A DNA stretch of 64,000 bases from Cyclaneusma minus (GCA_037179335.1 JAKZHN010000035.1:1-64000); one strand, 5' to 3'. Positions 21,449-33,185 are shown, numbered from the stretch's first letter. The notes: generated from the sequence alone by a model not told the origin. A program made the numbers and translations.

Positions 21449-22647
21449 ATGTTTTCTCGCATCTCGCAATTGGCTCGCCATCTCTCCCGTCCGCTCCCAA
21501 ACTACGCCCATACCTCAGCTGCTGCCGCGAGCTCCTCCGCAAGTCGCATCATGACATCATCTAGCACTGCCAATGAACGCAATACTAGGACTATCCACAC
21601 CGCGGCATGTCTGATTATTGGCGATGAGGTGTTGGGGGGAAAGGTATGTTTGTGCTTGGATGGGGGTGGTAGGCGAACTGAATTCGATGTGGACAAGAGC
21701 TGATCAGATTGCCTTAGACTGTCGATGTAAATCCTCCGCTACTCAGAAATATGGAGATCGCTGTGCCAGCAGTACAACTAATTGGATGATATCTGCTAGA
21801 CCAATTCGGCCTTCATGGCAAAATGGTGTTTCTCCCTCGGCATGGTACACTTTCCATCTTCTTGCTCTCCTACTCCCATCTACCCATCATACAAACCGGA
21901 CATACGCTAACATGTATCCATCTTCCCCAGAACCTCAAACGCATAGAAGTAATCGGCGACGAAGAATCCGAAATCATCGAAGCCGTCCGCCGCATGTCCG
22001 ATAACTACGACTTCGTCGTAACCAGCGGCGGCATCGGCCCCACCCACGACGACATCACCTACGACAGCATCTCCAAAGCCTTTGGTCTCGGTCTCAAACT
22101 CCATCAAGACGCCTTTGAGCGCATGAAGCGCATTTCCAAACCCCACCCTTCCCAGCCCAATTTCTCCTGGGACGTCGACTCACCCGCGCTCCGCGCAAAA
22201 CTGCGCATGGTCGAGCTGCCCCATGATCCGGAAAGACCGGCGGAAATGCAGGCGCTGTTTCCGGCCGAGGATTTGTGGGTGCCGGTTGCGGTGGTTAATG
22301 GTAATGTGCATATTTTGCCTGGAGTGCCAAGGCTGTTTGAGAAATTGCTGGAGGGGTTGAAGGCGAATGTGCTGCCCAGGTTGACGGATCCGGATGGGAA
22401 GGGGATTTTTAGGATCTTGGTTAGTACGCCGATGGCGGAGAGCGAGGTGGCGGGCTATTTGACAGACTTGGCGAAGAGGGTGGAGAGTAAGGGGGTGAAG
22501 GTGGGCAGTTATCCGAGGTGGGGGAAGAGCAGGAATACGGTTACGTTGGTGGGGAGGGATCAGGAGTTTATGGAGAGTTTGGTGGAGGAGGTGGAGAAGA
22601 ATGTGGATGGGAAACGGGTTACTGTTGAGGGAGAGGATGATGACTAG
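21449..22647 (+). CDS. Molybdopterin-binding/CinA-like (FAD synthase PP-domain) protein
   Basis: Four exons (21449-21643, 21718-21726, 21800-21844, 21931-22647) give 321 aa. The MoCF_biosynth fold is clear: 'ACLIIGDEVLGGK', 'TNSAFMAKWCFSLGM', 'RIEVIGDEESEI', the phosphate-binding 'VVTSGGIGPTHDDITYD' and 'NVHILPGVPRLFEKLL'. The domain occurs in CinA, MoeA and the N-terminal half of human FLAD1, where it hydrolyses nucleotide pyrophosphates such as FAD. The first 35 residues are Arg/Ser/Ala-rich with no acids, as in mitochondrial presequences; a second Met (codon 35) could give a cytosolic form. Exon 2 is only 9 nt (Thr-Val-Asp). All introns are GT..AG. Confidence 0.9.
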
Positions 22648-24932
22648 ATCGTGGGCGGTAGGCAAGTATATACTTGGACTGAGAGCTTTCTAGAGCTAGG
22701 TGTCTGGGTGAGTGGCAGCGGTTCGGTGGAATTTTATTCCTGTGCTGTAAAAGCGCTTTGCGTTCTCTAGCCTCGAACGATTGACTCGATGACGGTTGCC
22801 TCAGTCCAGAGATTTGGCATCTTGAAAGCTGTACAGACTCTTAATCTTGACCTTGAGCCGTCGATCTGCAAGCCTACTCGTGTACGAGTAAGAAAAGGGG
22901 GACCGATGTCAGACCAATACTTGAGACAGTCAAACACAGTCTCCAGCCCGTTCTACAAAACTCCCATGTCCGATGACGTCTGGACTTCCCAAAGTATACC
23001 GCGCTCTGCTCCTTTAATCCTCCAGCCGTGCCGATAGTGACAAGTCATGTCAGCCACGAGGGAGCCTAGGCTGACTCCACGTTTCTCCTGCGGAGGACGA
23101 CGATCTCATCCCGTACTATGACAGGCTTGACAGCGGCAGTCTGCAGCTTCCTGACGACGATCAAGACGAAACTTGCGAAGAGATGACGGACGAGCAGGTA
23201 TGGGTCGAAGATGCGAAGTAGAGTACGCATGGTAAGTGTATCCTAGGTACAAGTGCTGTACTGTACACATCACCGCAGACATCCTTCAGTCTCGCTGTAC
23301 CTCATCAGCCATATCCTTCAGTAGAAATACTTAAAGCCACCTTCAATGATTTCCGTCGGATCTGCAAATGGCTAACAGCTGAAGCACTTCTGAATCGTCA
23401 AATCGCATATTTTGGGTTTCAGAGTTTGGGATAACGGACTGGCGCTGCAACGGTTTCCGTACCACCATGAACGTGTTTTTGCGCCTGCGGTTCGGAGACT
23501 AAAGTTCTGGCTTTGACATATTCCCCGGCGTGGATTCTTGAAATTAAGGTAGTGGCGTGTAGACTGTACTGTAGTACACAGGGTCTCGAAAGTTTGCACT
23601 TGTTTAGTTATCGTGAGGAGGCTGAAGGAGCATCGAAAGTTTTGTTGGTAAGGCAGGTGGATAGCCAAGGGGCGGGCGAGGGGTTGCACACTGCTTTTTG
23701 TGCTACTGAAGAAGAGGGTGATGGTGTGGAAGATTCGAGTGGTTGGATGGGTAGGTGGTGTACTATGGACTCAGGTATACATTAAACCCACGTGCTAATC
23801 GTACCATGGGGGATGTGGTGGTACGGATTCAGAGTGCTTGGTATGACATATCGCTTCTGAGCACGCTTCTAAGCACGCGTTTTCGAAATGGGAATGACGA
23901 GTGCGAGAATGTTTGTCGAGGACAAAGTTAAAGCGTGTCGTGGTTCTCGTGGGATGGCGGGCCATACATGCAGTCAGCCAGGGACTGAGATGTGCCTACG
24001 CATGTCGAGGCTTAATCGAATTCAAAATGCAGGCAACACCCCTAAGCTGGAAAATGATGTAGCTCTCGAAAGCTCGGGGATGGAAGTTGTCGAAATGCAA
24101 ACAGTTCGAACTTGGCTGAAATAGAACTCGCGACAATTCTTCAAGGCTTTGGCGACGCTCCTTGCAAATTGGAAACAGCTGTGACGTCGCTGGTGTGTTC
24201 CCTTCTTCATCACATAGGTCCTGCTACCCCGGCTTGGTGGCCTTACTAGAGGCTCTTAGCTAAGGCGTGAAGGGATTGCAGATCGGTGGAGACATGGCCG
24301 TCCAGGGATGCTCGTGGCCGGTGGGCTCAGCTGCAAAGGGAGGTTGACTCGAGCTTCCAGAAAGAATCGGCCACCGGGGCCATCGCCTTCCAGAAGTCAC
24401 TTGGTCGTCAGGTGTTGGGCGCTCGAAGCAGGAAAAGGAGTTTTTCAAATTGGCATATTTGGGTAATATCAGGGGGACCCGTTGTTGATCTTTATAACGA
24501 GATAGCGACTCCACTTAATCAGATTGGGTGCTCTTGGGGCCAATTGTTTGGGAAGTTTGCCGCTACGCACAGGCGCCCTTAGCAGCAAAGCGAACCCCTA
24601 CACAGCTGTCCGAACCACCACTGCAGGCCGACAAGACTCGTCAACCTGCCATAAATCTTTCTCTCGCAGCTGCATCACCACCGCCGACATTGAAGCACCG
24701 TGAATTCTCTGCCGCCAGATCCCCTCCCGCGTGTCGCCCGCAGTGCACCCACGCCCGCCAAGCTCGACCCCATTCGGCATCGCGCAAACCTCCCGTCCGC
24801 CAACCTCGACTTGCGCTGTCTGACCCGACCGCCTGCGAAGTCCTTTTCACCACCCTCGACACTCAAGACTCCCGCCCGTCACGCTCCCTCCCCGCAGAAT
24901 TCAATCGTCGATCAAGCTGAGGCCTTGGAACA
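22648..24932. other. 2.3-kb stretch without a supported gene
   Basis: No recognisable product. One plus-strand piece at about 23095-23222 reads as acidic protein ('IPYYDRLDSG', 'LPDDDQDETCEEMTDEQ') and stops at 23220-23222. It has no start and no clear partner exon, so it may be a gene relic. The last 350 bp are the C-rich upstream region and leader of the Ras gene. Confidence 0.5.
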
Positions 24933-25759
24933 ATGGCTTCAAAGGTAACCTGCGAAGAGCCCACCGCGCCATCCCTTGTTCGACTGCTAACTGCGCCAAC
25001 CCCTAGTTTCTGCGAGAATACAAGCTGGTCGTTGTAGGTGGCGGTGGTGTTGGAAAATCATGTTTGACCATCCAATTGATCCAAAGCCACTTCGTCGACG
25101 AGTACGATCCCACCATTGAAGGTACGCCAGCCCCCTCCACCTGCTGCTGCACCCTCAAAGCTCACACACCTCTCCTGCACAGATTCCTACCGCAAGCAGT
25201 GTGTCATCGACGATGAGGTCGCCCTGCTCGACGTTCTCGATACCGCCGGCCAGGAAGAGTACTCGGCCATGAGAGAACAGTACATGCGAACCGGCGAGGG
25301 CTTCCTGCTAATCTACTCCATCACCTCGCGCCAGTCCTTTGAGGAAATCATGACCTTCCAGCAACAGATTCTCCGCGTCAAGGATAAGGACTATTTCCCC
25401 ATCATTGTCGTTGGCAACAAGTGCGATCTGGAGGGCGAGAGACAGGTGTCAAAGCAAGGTATGTCGCAGCAATGCCGCTAGTCTGTTCCTGGCGCCAAGC
25501 TAACAGTTGCATCGCAGAGGGCGAAGCACTGGCTCGATCGTTCGGCTGCAAGTTCATCGAGACGTCGGCAAAATCGCGCATCAACGTCGACAACGCCTTC
25601 TACGACATTGTTCGCGAGATCCGCAGATACAATAAGGAGATGGCAGGTTACACAGCAGGCGGTGCCAGCGGAGCAGGCAACAACGGTCCGATAGCAAAGA
25701 TGGATACCAACGACGGCGGTGACAGCAGAGGCTGCTGCGCCAATTGTGTGGTAATGTAG
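24933..25759 (+). CDS. RAS1: Ras GTPase (Ras1/RasA)
   Basis: Four exons (24933-24944, 25007-25121, 25183-25458, 25518-25759) give 214 aa. The P-loop 'GGGGVGKS', switch I 'YDPTIEDSY', switch II 'DTAGQEEYSAMR', 'NKCD' and 'ETSAK' are intact. The tail ends 'CCANCVVM': a CaaX box for farnesylation with upstream cysteines suited to palmitoylation, so it acts at membranes in cAMP and MAPK signalling for growth and morphogenesis. Exon 1 encodes only 'MASK'. Introns are 59-62 bp, GT..AG. Residues at the GTPase-critical Gly and Gln positions are wild type. Confidence 0.97.
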
Positions 25760-26765
25760 GCTGGATGTGTGGACGCTGAGGGCGGAGGGGCAGCATGCGA
25801 CATTCCCGGGTTGTTCAGCCATTCTGGATCGCGATCATGGATTTACCTGGCCTCGATAGCACATCCGAGTATGGTTTCGACATCTTCACGGCAATTGGCG
25901 ACTCCTCCAAGAACGAGAACTTCGCACTACGCAGCCCTTCCTGCCGATCATCAGAAAGCAAAATGGGCTTAGAAGCGCTCGCTGGTTGACCACGGTTTTC
26001 CGCATCGAATCGAATTGAATTGCAGGCGGAAACTTCCACGGGGACCACACTTTACAGCGTACTGCGAGATAGCAAGTCACGAGCAATGTCTCCATGTGCG
26101 CAAGCTTTCTTTTAACTTGATACCTTTCGATGTAATGCGCCGTTCATGGAGAAATGGTGTACAGGAATGGTCAGGAGCCGGAGCCCCGTTTTTAAGAGAG
26201 CTTCTTGCTTGTGTACGCTACTATTACAGATTTCTTAATTATGCTTTCTTCACTTCGAATGCTATGAGGATGGCCTGCGCGGCTTGCTTCGATGATTGAG
26301 AATGTGATGCGCGAAGAGGATAGGAGTCGCTTGCTGGTCTTCAGCGGCTTGATGGTTTACGACGGCTTGAGGTTTAACCCTCTTTAAATAACATTTCTTT
26401 CGACAGCAGGGCGAAAACTCGAGGATCACAACAATTTAGAAATGTAAGAAGACCCTCTCCATCTCTTTATACACATCAAGGAGCTAAAAGCAAACCTCCC
26501 ACTGCAGTTCATCCCCTCAGCCAATACGGTCCCAGTGTCCCTCGCTCCGAATTACAAGCTGCTGCTCAGGTAAGCCATTTCATCATCACTCAAGCTTCCC
26601 TCAAGTTTTTATAGAATTAACTTATCATTAAGTATTCGAGCTGTGTATAAATGCCAGAAAGCAAAAGAACAATCGCCAAACGCCGACAAAATACCGCCCA
26701 TGCTCATAATCAGTTAATCTCATTGCCTTGCCTCATAAATCATAATCGCGTATAGTGTAGGAACA
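25760..26765. other. Intergenic between Ras and a disordered-protein gene
   Basis: A convergent 3' region of about 1 kb. Short frames are motif-free; no RNA gene is seen. Confidence 0.55.
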
Positions 26766-27473
26766 TTAAGCAGCACAGTAAAACACAACGCCCGGCGTGC
26801 CAGGAGTACCAGGGTTCGAAGCAAGCAACAGCGTATTGCTCCACCTCTTCATTTTCTCATCCGTACCGCTCCTTCTCTTCAATTTCTTCCCCTCAGCCTG
26901 CTTCTCAGCCCGCATAGCCATCTCATATTTCCGCTCTTTCTCGCGCAGCTTGGCGGCCCATTTGGGGTCGAGCTTGGAGTGACGCGCGCTGCTGAAGCTG
27001 GTGCTGGTGCGTCTGATGTTGCTTGTGCGCTTGGTGATCTTGGGTGGGTTGGGGCAGATGTCAGAGAGTGGTTTGGCGGGCTTACTGCTGGATGGGCGGC
27101 GCATAGCGAAGGAGGCGAAGAGCGGGAGGTCGACGTGTGGTGACTTGGCTTTCTTGGAGGAGCTACGGCGGATCAAGAAGCTGTTCCGGAGGCTGTTGCG
27201 GAATGGGCGGGGTGCTTTGACTGGCTTCTCGCTGTACACGGTGGTCGATATTGTTGGAGATGTGGAAGGAAGAGCGAAGGAGGGGAAGAGCGGGAGGTCA
27301 AGAGTGAAGGAGGGGAAGAGCGGGAGGTCGACGTGTGGTGACTCGGCTTTCTTGGAGGAGCTGCTGGCGGAGCTGCGGGAGGAGCTACGGCGGATGAAGA
27401 AGCTGTTCCGGAGGCTGTCGCGGAATGGGCGGGGTGCTTTGACTGGCTTCTCGCTGTACACGGTGGTCGACAT
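26766..27473 (-). CDS. Basic, disordered protein with internal duplication
   Basis: A single exon of 235 aa, Ser/Lys/Arg/Pro-rich with no hydrophobic core. The block 'TTVYSEKPVKAPRPFR.SLRNSF.IRRSSS' through 'KKA.SPHVDLPLF' occurs twice (residues about 3-58 and 77-125). The DNA of the two copies is also nearly identical (about 27122-27258 and 27323-27476), so the duplication is recent. A smaller 'LDLPLFPSF' repeat lies between them. A Lys/Glu-rich helix follows (about 180-210) and the end is 'NPGTPGTPGVVFYCAA'. No domain is recognised; the repeats look like short basic binding motifs. Function unknown. Confidence 0.6.
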   Translation of the reverse strand: MSTTVYSEKPVKAPRPFRDSLRNSFFIRRSSSRSSASSSSKKAESPHVDLPLFPSFTLDLPLFPSFALPSTSPTISTTVYSEKPVKAPRPFRNSLRNSFLIRRSSSKKAKSPHVDLPLFASFAMRRPSSSKPAKPLSDICPNPPKITKRTSNIRRTSTSFSSARHSKLDPKWAAKLREKERKYEMAMRAEKQAEGKKLKRRSGTDEKMKRWSNTLLLASNPGTPGTPGVVFYCAA

Positions 27474-28673
27474 TGTTGGAGATGTGGAAGGAAGAGTTGA
27501 TTGAGAATTGGAGAACTCGAAAGACTGGTTGACTGTAATTAAGGACTATTGAAGATCGATTGGAAAACGAATGTGTGGTAATAAACGTGGTGGTAGTGAC
27601 TAGTGAGCCGGTGGTAATGAGCGTGGAGTGAAGGCTGTTGGCTATCACAAGATCTGGCTCTTCGGCGACTTATATTCAGCTTGGGGAAGTTGAGGTCTTC
27701 GTCCATCTCCAGAAGCTTTGGTAAACTCTGAGATGAACGTTGGACCTGCATTAATCACCATCATGTTTTTCATCCCGGGCAGGATGGACTGTGTGTCGTC
27801 AAAAGACGTGGACGAAAGTTGGTCGAAAAATGAGACAATCTGAATTGGAATATCGCTGGTGAAGGTTGCCTGGTGGTTGTCGCATAAAGGGTCCATGTCG
27901 CGAATTGCGCACGGACCTCTTGGCTAAATTGAGAAGCTGTCACGACCTTTTGCTTTACGCATGTATCTTGCAACGAGATTGCACCGTCGAACACCGGCCA
28001 GTCGCCACGGGATACATGCTGAAAAATCTTGCAGCGGCTCAGCAGCACCCGATCGATCGATTCGACTCCCCGGCAACGGCCGTTCGACAAGGCCATTTGC
28101 ACATCCCAAGCGGTAACCATGTCGAAGTGCTGGTTGAAGCAAAGGCGATGGAGCCCGAGACCTTGAAGTCGAGTGCGAGACTGGATTTTCATGATGTTTC
28201 AACCCGCGTCGTTTGATGGCTGCACCACCACACACCGGAATCACCCCAATCGGCCGAAAATTCCGTGGCCGGTGGCACAGCCTGTCATTTTGGATATCTA
28301 ATGACGGGACGGACTTTGGTCTGAGGCGACGGCGAAGAGATGTTTCCGAATGTGCTCTGTTTTACGGACGAAAGCTGCTGGGCGATGCTTCTTATATAGC
28401 AGTGGTATTGCTGCCCAATAGTCAATACTTCCACTGACCACTCATCCCACACCAAGATTCTAACTGAAAACTGGACTACTACATATCCTAGCTTTCTTTG
28501 CTTGAACTCCCTCCCCGAAAGACGCTCCCGCTCTCATCTGGCAACGCTAGAAAAAGCTCGCAAACATCTTCGACGGCTTGTTGGTGTTGTCGGCTTCCGC
28601 CCTGGAGTACTAGATATCCATTGGAACTAGTAACTATGCTCCTAATGTTTGGAGCTGGACTGGTGACTAACAA
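27474..28673. other. Intergenic with one possible unassigned gene
   Basis: On the minus strand, frames at 28192-27770 (140 codons, 'FDMVTAWDVQMALSNGR', 'FQHVSRGDWPVFDGAI') and 27896-27645 (83 codons) overlap in different frames and might be exons of one protein, but no family is recognised. An overlapping plus-strand frame of 116 codons cannot be excluded. The right half is the upstream region of the carotenoid oxygenase. Confidence 0.3.
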
Positions 28674-30395
28674 ATGTTCAAGCCTTTGCTAGAGACACAC
28701 ACTTTCCACGATTTATCCACTTGCTACCAGAATCCCTTCCAACCGCTTCCAACCACGGCTCAGCCTAGCTCCAAGATGCTGGACAAACCCTTCAAAGAAT
28801 GGCCAAACGATGCCGGCTTTGATGCTAGCATTGAGCAGCAAACACCCCTTGATCTCCAGATCAAGGGGAAGTTTCCCTCCTACGCAGCAGGAATCCTCTA
28901 TCGAACCGGCCCCGGCAACCACAGGTTCAAGGACGACAAGGGAAAGGATTTCAGTGTCAGCCATTGGTTTGATGGATTCTCCCACAACTACAAGTTTGAG
29001 CTCATTGAGAACGCGGACGGGTCATGCAATGTCAGATACAGTTCTAGGTGTCAAGTCGACGAGCTCATCGAGAATGTCAAGAAGACCGGCAAGATGACCG
29101 ACATATCATTTGGCCAGAAACGAGACCCCTGCAAGAGTCTTTTCGGCAAGCTGATGAGCACATTCGAAAGATCTCTACCACTCAAGCCTGGACTTATCAA
29201 CATGGGTGTCACTATCGCACCAAACGTACCGGGAGTAGCCTCATCAGATGGAGAGAAGTCTGTTGTCACGAACTTGGTCACCTACACAGACAATTCCAAG
29301 ATCAAGACTATTGATCCAGAGACACTTGAGCCCATCGGGGTCACCGACCAAACTTCACTGCACCCCGATCTGCGTGGAGAACTTTCATGCGCTCACAACC
29401 ACTTCGATGCAGGCGATGTGTACAATTTCAATCTCGTCTTGGGTCCCAGGCCCGTCTATCGAATCTTCAAAACGTCTGCTGAAACTGGCAAAACCACGAT
29501 CCTCGCTACCCTCAGCGGTTCCGACGTCAACGCCGCCTACATTCACTCGTCTTTCCTCACAGCTGACTACGTCGTCCTGGCGATATGGACATCTCACCTC
29601 GGCGCAGGTGGAGCTCAAGTACTGTGGGAACGGAATATCCTGGATTCCATCAACGCATTCGATTCCCAGGCTCAGGTCAAATGGTTTGTTGTGGATCGCA
29701 GGAGTGGTCGCGGGCTCGTAGCCAAGTTCAGCAGCCCAGCAGCTTTCAGCTTCCACTCGGTCAACGCGTGGGAAGAGAAGGGGGAAGATGGAAAGACGGA
29801 TATTCTGTGCGATGTCGTACAATACCCTAATTTGGACATCTTGCACCGCTTTTACTATCAGAATATGATTAGTACTGGCGAAGGTGTCAGTCGTTATGCT
29901 GACGGTGCCCGTGAAGGAGTCAACCCTCACCTGGTGAGATACAAACTCAAGGGTATACCTGAAGCTGGCTCGAAGCATGGCAACATTCCGAAGATGGCAT
30001 CCGAAGCAGAAGTGATTCTGGACATCCTGGGTCCCAAAATCGGAGACTTGCCAACCACAAACCCATCATTTAGTACCAGAAAGACACGATTCGTCTATTC
30101 GGTCGTGGACAGAGGTCTCTCATCCTGGGTTGATGGAATTTCCAAAGTCGATACCGAGACTGGGGAAGTCAAGGTCTGGGAGGAGCAGTTCTGTACCCCT
30201 GGGGAAGCGATATTCGTGCCCAACCCGGAAAGTCAGGAAGAAGATGGTGGAGTCTTGCTGTCTGTGATCCTAGATGGTCGGAAGGGAACGAGTTTTCTGC
30301 TATGCGTGAATGCTGCGAGTATGAAGGAAATGGCTCGAGCAGAAATCCCCACGGCAGTCGGCATGGGATTTCATGGTCGGCATTTAGTACGTTAG
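28674..30395 (+). CDS. Carotenoid oxygenase (RPE65/CCD family, Cao-2-like)
   Basis: Intronless, 573 aa from the first ATG, or 539 aa from a better-placed ATG at 28776 (MLDKPFKEWP), which fits the family better. These non-haem iron enzymes cleave carotenoid double bonds; fungal members make apocarotenals such as beta-apo-4'-carotenal from torulene. The start 'SYAAGILYRTGPG' and the expected iron-ligand histidines are seen in 'SCAHNHFDAGD', 'YIHSSFLTADY', 'FHSVNAWEE' and the C-terminal 'GMGFHGRH'. No carotenoid synthesis genes (phytoene synthase, desaturase) are within this window, so the substrate supply must come from elsewhere. Confidence 0.9.
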   Translation: MFKPLLETHTFHDLSTCYQNPFQPLPTTAQPSSKMLDKPFKEWPNDAGFDASIEQQTPLDLQIKGKFPSYAAGILYRTGPGNHRFKDDKGKDFSVSHWFDGFSHNYKFELIENADGSCNVRYSSRCQVDELIENVKKTGKMTDISFGQKRDPCKSLFGKLMSTFERSLPLKPGLINMGVTIAPNVPGVASSDGEKSVVTNLVTYTDNSKIKTIDPETLEPIGVTDQTSLHPDLRGELSCAHNHFDAGDVYNFNLVLGPRPVYRIFKTSAETGKTTILATLSGSDVNAAYIHSSFLTADYVVLAIWTSHLGAGGAQVLWERNILDSINAFDSQAQVKWFVVDRRSGRGLVAKFSSPAAFSFHSVNAWEEKGEDGKTDILCDVVQYPNLDILHRFYYQNMISTGEGVSRYADGAREGVNPHLVRYKLKGIPEAGSKHGNIPKMASEAEVILDILGPKIGDLPTTNPSFSTRKTRFVYSVVDRGLSSWVDGISKVDTETGEVKVWEEQFCTPGEAIFVPNPESQEEDGGVLLSVILDGRKGTSFLLCVNAASMKEMARAEIPTAVGMGFHGRHLVR

Positions 30396-31079
30396 GAGAT
30401 TCTGCAAACAGGTATCTGGCATGGGCGTGGGGGACACATTATCTTCAGTTGGGACCGACTTCCATTTCCTTTTCCTATTGGTTGTTGGAGGTGCTGTCAG
30501 GAACGCGAAGGATCATGTTTCTGGGCGTTTCACCGCTAGTTCTCGTCGAGTTCATTTCCCATTACCCCTTTCCCACGGTCTCGACATTCCGTATATGCGA
30601 TGAACTTGCAAGTCGTGCCGTGGCCAAGCTTTGGACAATTTTCAAGGGAGGTATCGTCCTCACTCAGTAGTCAGTCATCTGTATGCCCGATCGCTTTGAA
30701 TTACTTACCTACTTTTCGCCTAGTAGGCTAACATCCGTTTTCTTCATATCACCTGTGTTTTTCCTACAATGATCTAGATTTATTCCAATGATTTGGGATG
30801 TGCGCGATGATAACCCGATTGCGTCCGCTACTCTGTTCAAAGTATCTCAGGAATTCCTCAGTTCACCGGGTATCGTAGATCAGATCTCCAGAAGAATGCT
30901 GTTGCTGCACAACTGATCGGATGCTTGGCAGGACCACATTCCAAGATCAACGATTGAGAGACGCTTGTCTCAACTTTCTTTTAACCTTCCAAACTCCTAT
31001 TCTCGTGGATCTAGTATTCTGTACACGGCCAGAGTTCGACAAACTCCTCAACACGACATATCCAGGTTTCTTCACGTAC
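30396..31079. other. Intergenic, promoter of the secreted-protein gene
   Basis: No coding signal is seen except an in-frame extension (30921-31079) of the next gene. That extension lacks signal-peptide character and is best read as leader. Confidence 0.5.
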
Positions 31080-32218
31080 ATGAAAATGCAGTTTCCCGTT
31101 ACCGTCACCGGCATTATCGCTCTATCCTTCCTCCCACTCATCAATGCCGTCCCCGACGATGTTTCCGCTGAGGCCCCTGAAGATCCAAATGTCGACGCAG
31201 TCGATATCGCCATGCCTACAACGGTCGTGGTTGAGAGGTTCGACGTTACCAATCTGACCACTTACCGACGTCCTGTCATGGAGCAACAGTATACACAGAA
31301 CCCTTCAGTGATTCACATTTCCTTTAATATCAACTCGTATTATGGAGTCGATGCCGGCGACAGCGTCTTCTGCAATGCCACCTGGATCACGCCTCATGCT
31401 CCTGTAGGACACACCAATTGCACACAGACAGCTGGCAAATCCACCCCTGACCGGTATTTCTTCTCGATCCTAGACGCACCAGATTTCACTGCAACTCAGT
31501 TCAAAGTCGGGCTCGGGATCTCAGGCACGGATGCAAACGGATGTACAACTGTCAATGAATCGTAAGTCAGCTTATCCCATAATCTTGACAAGCAGAGCAT
31601 AAATTATGCGGCGGACCAGCACTGAAAACCCACTGACCTGGACAACACAGAGCAACAATCACAGAACAATCGAGCTATAACTACCCCAACCCCTGCAAGG
31701 GCACGATGTATCCAAACAACAAAAACGACGTCTACTACTCTTGCTCCTACCCTGCCACCACCGGCTCCATCACAGGAAACACCTACCAATGCCCTGCCAC
31801 CCAAGCACCACACACCAGCACCGCAGCACACGCCACGCCCACACCCGCCCACAGCATCTCGCACGCCACCCCCGAGCCCCAGCAAACCCACTCAGTGTAT
31901 CCAGAAACCACTACCTCGCATCGCGTCGCCCAGCCACCACCTTCAGCAGCTCACAGCATCCCCTATTCTACCGTCGAACCATACCCAGAAACCTCTGCGC
32001 CCGGCATCCCACACGCCACGCACCCCACGGTTTTTCCTCACTCCGTTGTAACCATGCCTCCCCACCCACCTGTCGTCAGTCCGCCCACTTTCCCAAATTC
32101 GACACACCCTGGTCCTTTTAGACCGGATTCGTCGGTTTCGGGGAGGCCGATGGGGACGGGTCATGCGGGGCCTTCGGGCGTGTCTGGTTCTGGGTTTTTC
32201 ACGACGATGAGGGTTTGA
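31080..32218 (+). CDS. Secreted protein with His/Pro/Ser/Thr-rich tail
   Basis: Two exons (31080-31561, 31651-32218) give 349 aa. The start 'MKMQFPVTVTGIIALSFLPLINA' is a clear signal peptide, which is why I chose this ATG over one 159 bp upstream. The folded part (to about residue 205) has several N-glycosylation sites and six or more Cys ('VFCNATW', 'HTNCTQTAG', 'ANGCTTV', 'NPCKG'). The remainder is a long low-complexity tail of Pro, His, Ser and Thr, as in O-glycosylated cell-wall proteins. It ends 'SGFFTTMRV' with no obvious GPI hydrophobic tail. No family recognised; cell wall or extracellular role inferred. Confidence 0.75.
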
Positions 32219-32729
32219 AGAGGAGGTGCTGTGTAGGACTACTTGGATTGTAAATGGATGAGGTGCTGTTAGGGGGTTTGCGATGTTTTTGTGGCTGCGA
32301 GATTGTGAGAAAGTGGATGTGTTGGAAATGTGGTGGAGGTGAATGATGGAAATGTCCGCATAGGTCGTTTAAGCGTGTTATGAGGCGGAATGCTGCTTGC
32401 ATAACGACCTGATTTCGACTTGGAGTGAGTGGGCTTGGTGACCAAATAGATAACTTCTTTTTGGGGCGGTTTGTTGACCCTTGGACAGGCGGGATGTGTG
32501 CTTTTCAGATACCAGAAAGCAAGTACCAACCGGGGAGGTCGCGTCTCCTTGGACTGTTTTCAGAACTATTGTGAGCTCAGAGCTTCAAGACATTTTAATG
32601 GTTAGTAAAAACTCTTCAAATTCCAACTTTTGATGAGAACAAGACGTTGTGGCGGAGAAATAAATCATGTAAATGCCGACTAAAAGGTGAAGTGGTGAAG
32701 TACCTACTCACAGATCCTGTCTTCGGCTC
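32219..32729. other. Intergenic, convergent 3' region
   Basis: No coding or structural element is seen in this 511-bp stretch. Confidence 0.5.
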
Positions 32730-33185
32730 CTATCCTAAACAACAAACAATCCTCAAACATCGAACCACCCCCAAGCCAGACTTTTTCCTACGTGGATCGT
32801 AGATTGCTTCCTTAGGCAAAATCAAGTTCCACTTAGGTTCGAGACGAGATCTCATCTGGTATAGTACGCAGAAATGCGGACCCTCTGTGATAATCCATTT
32901 CACAACGTCGAGATGCCCTTGTTGAGTAGCCATCGAGAGCGCTGTTTTGCCTTCCCAATCTGGGAGATAAATGTATGCACCGGCTGTGACTAGGGTTCGT
33001 ATAACATCGAGATGACCATGGTAGGCCGCTTCGTATAGCGCCGTATGCCCCTCTCTGTCTTGAGCATTCACATCGGCCTCAGCTTCACTGAGGTTTTTCG
33101 CAGCTTCGAGATCACCCTCTTTACATGTTTCGTGCAATGGTGTCGTCACCGGGTATATGGATGGGTCGAGAGTGAGGTACTGCAT
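32730..33185 (-). CDS. Ankyrin-repeat protein or fragment
   Basis: 151 aa with two clear ankyrin units ('TPLHETCKEGDLEAAKNL', 'GHTALYEAAYHGHLDVIRTL') and a third ('GKTALSMATQQGHLDVVKWI'), all keeping the TALxxAxxxGHLxVV pattern. The upstream DNA stays open in other frames to about 33628 (including 'PKIITKILLDLGLVSG' in a second frame), suggesting a longer protein interrupted by an intron I could not place or by a frameshift. Ankyrin arrays bind proteins; nothing here says which. Likely a remnant or partial model. Confidence 0.5.
   Translation of the reverse strand: MQYLTLDPSIYPVTTPLHETCKEGDLEAAKNLSEAEADVNAQDREGHTALYEAAYHGHLDVIRTLVTAGAYIYLPDWEGKTALSMATQQGHLDVVKWIITEGPHFCVLYQMRSRLEPKWNLILPKEAIYDPRRKKSGLGVVRCLRIVCCLG

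Noticed and set aside
29385..29978. 197-codon minus-strand frame in the carotenoid oxygenase
   Set aside because: Antisense shadow of a conserved single-exon gene.
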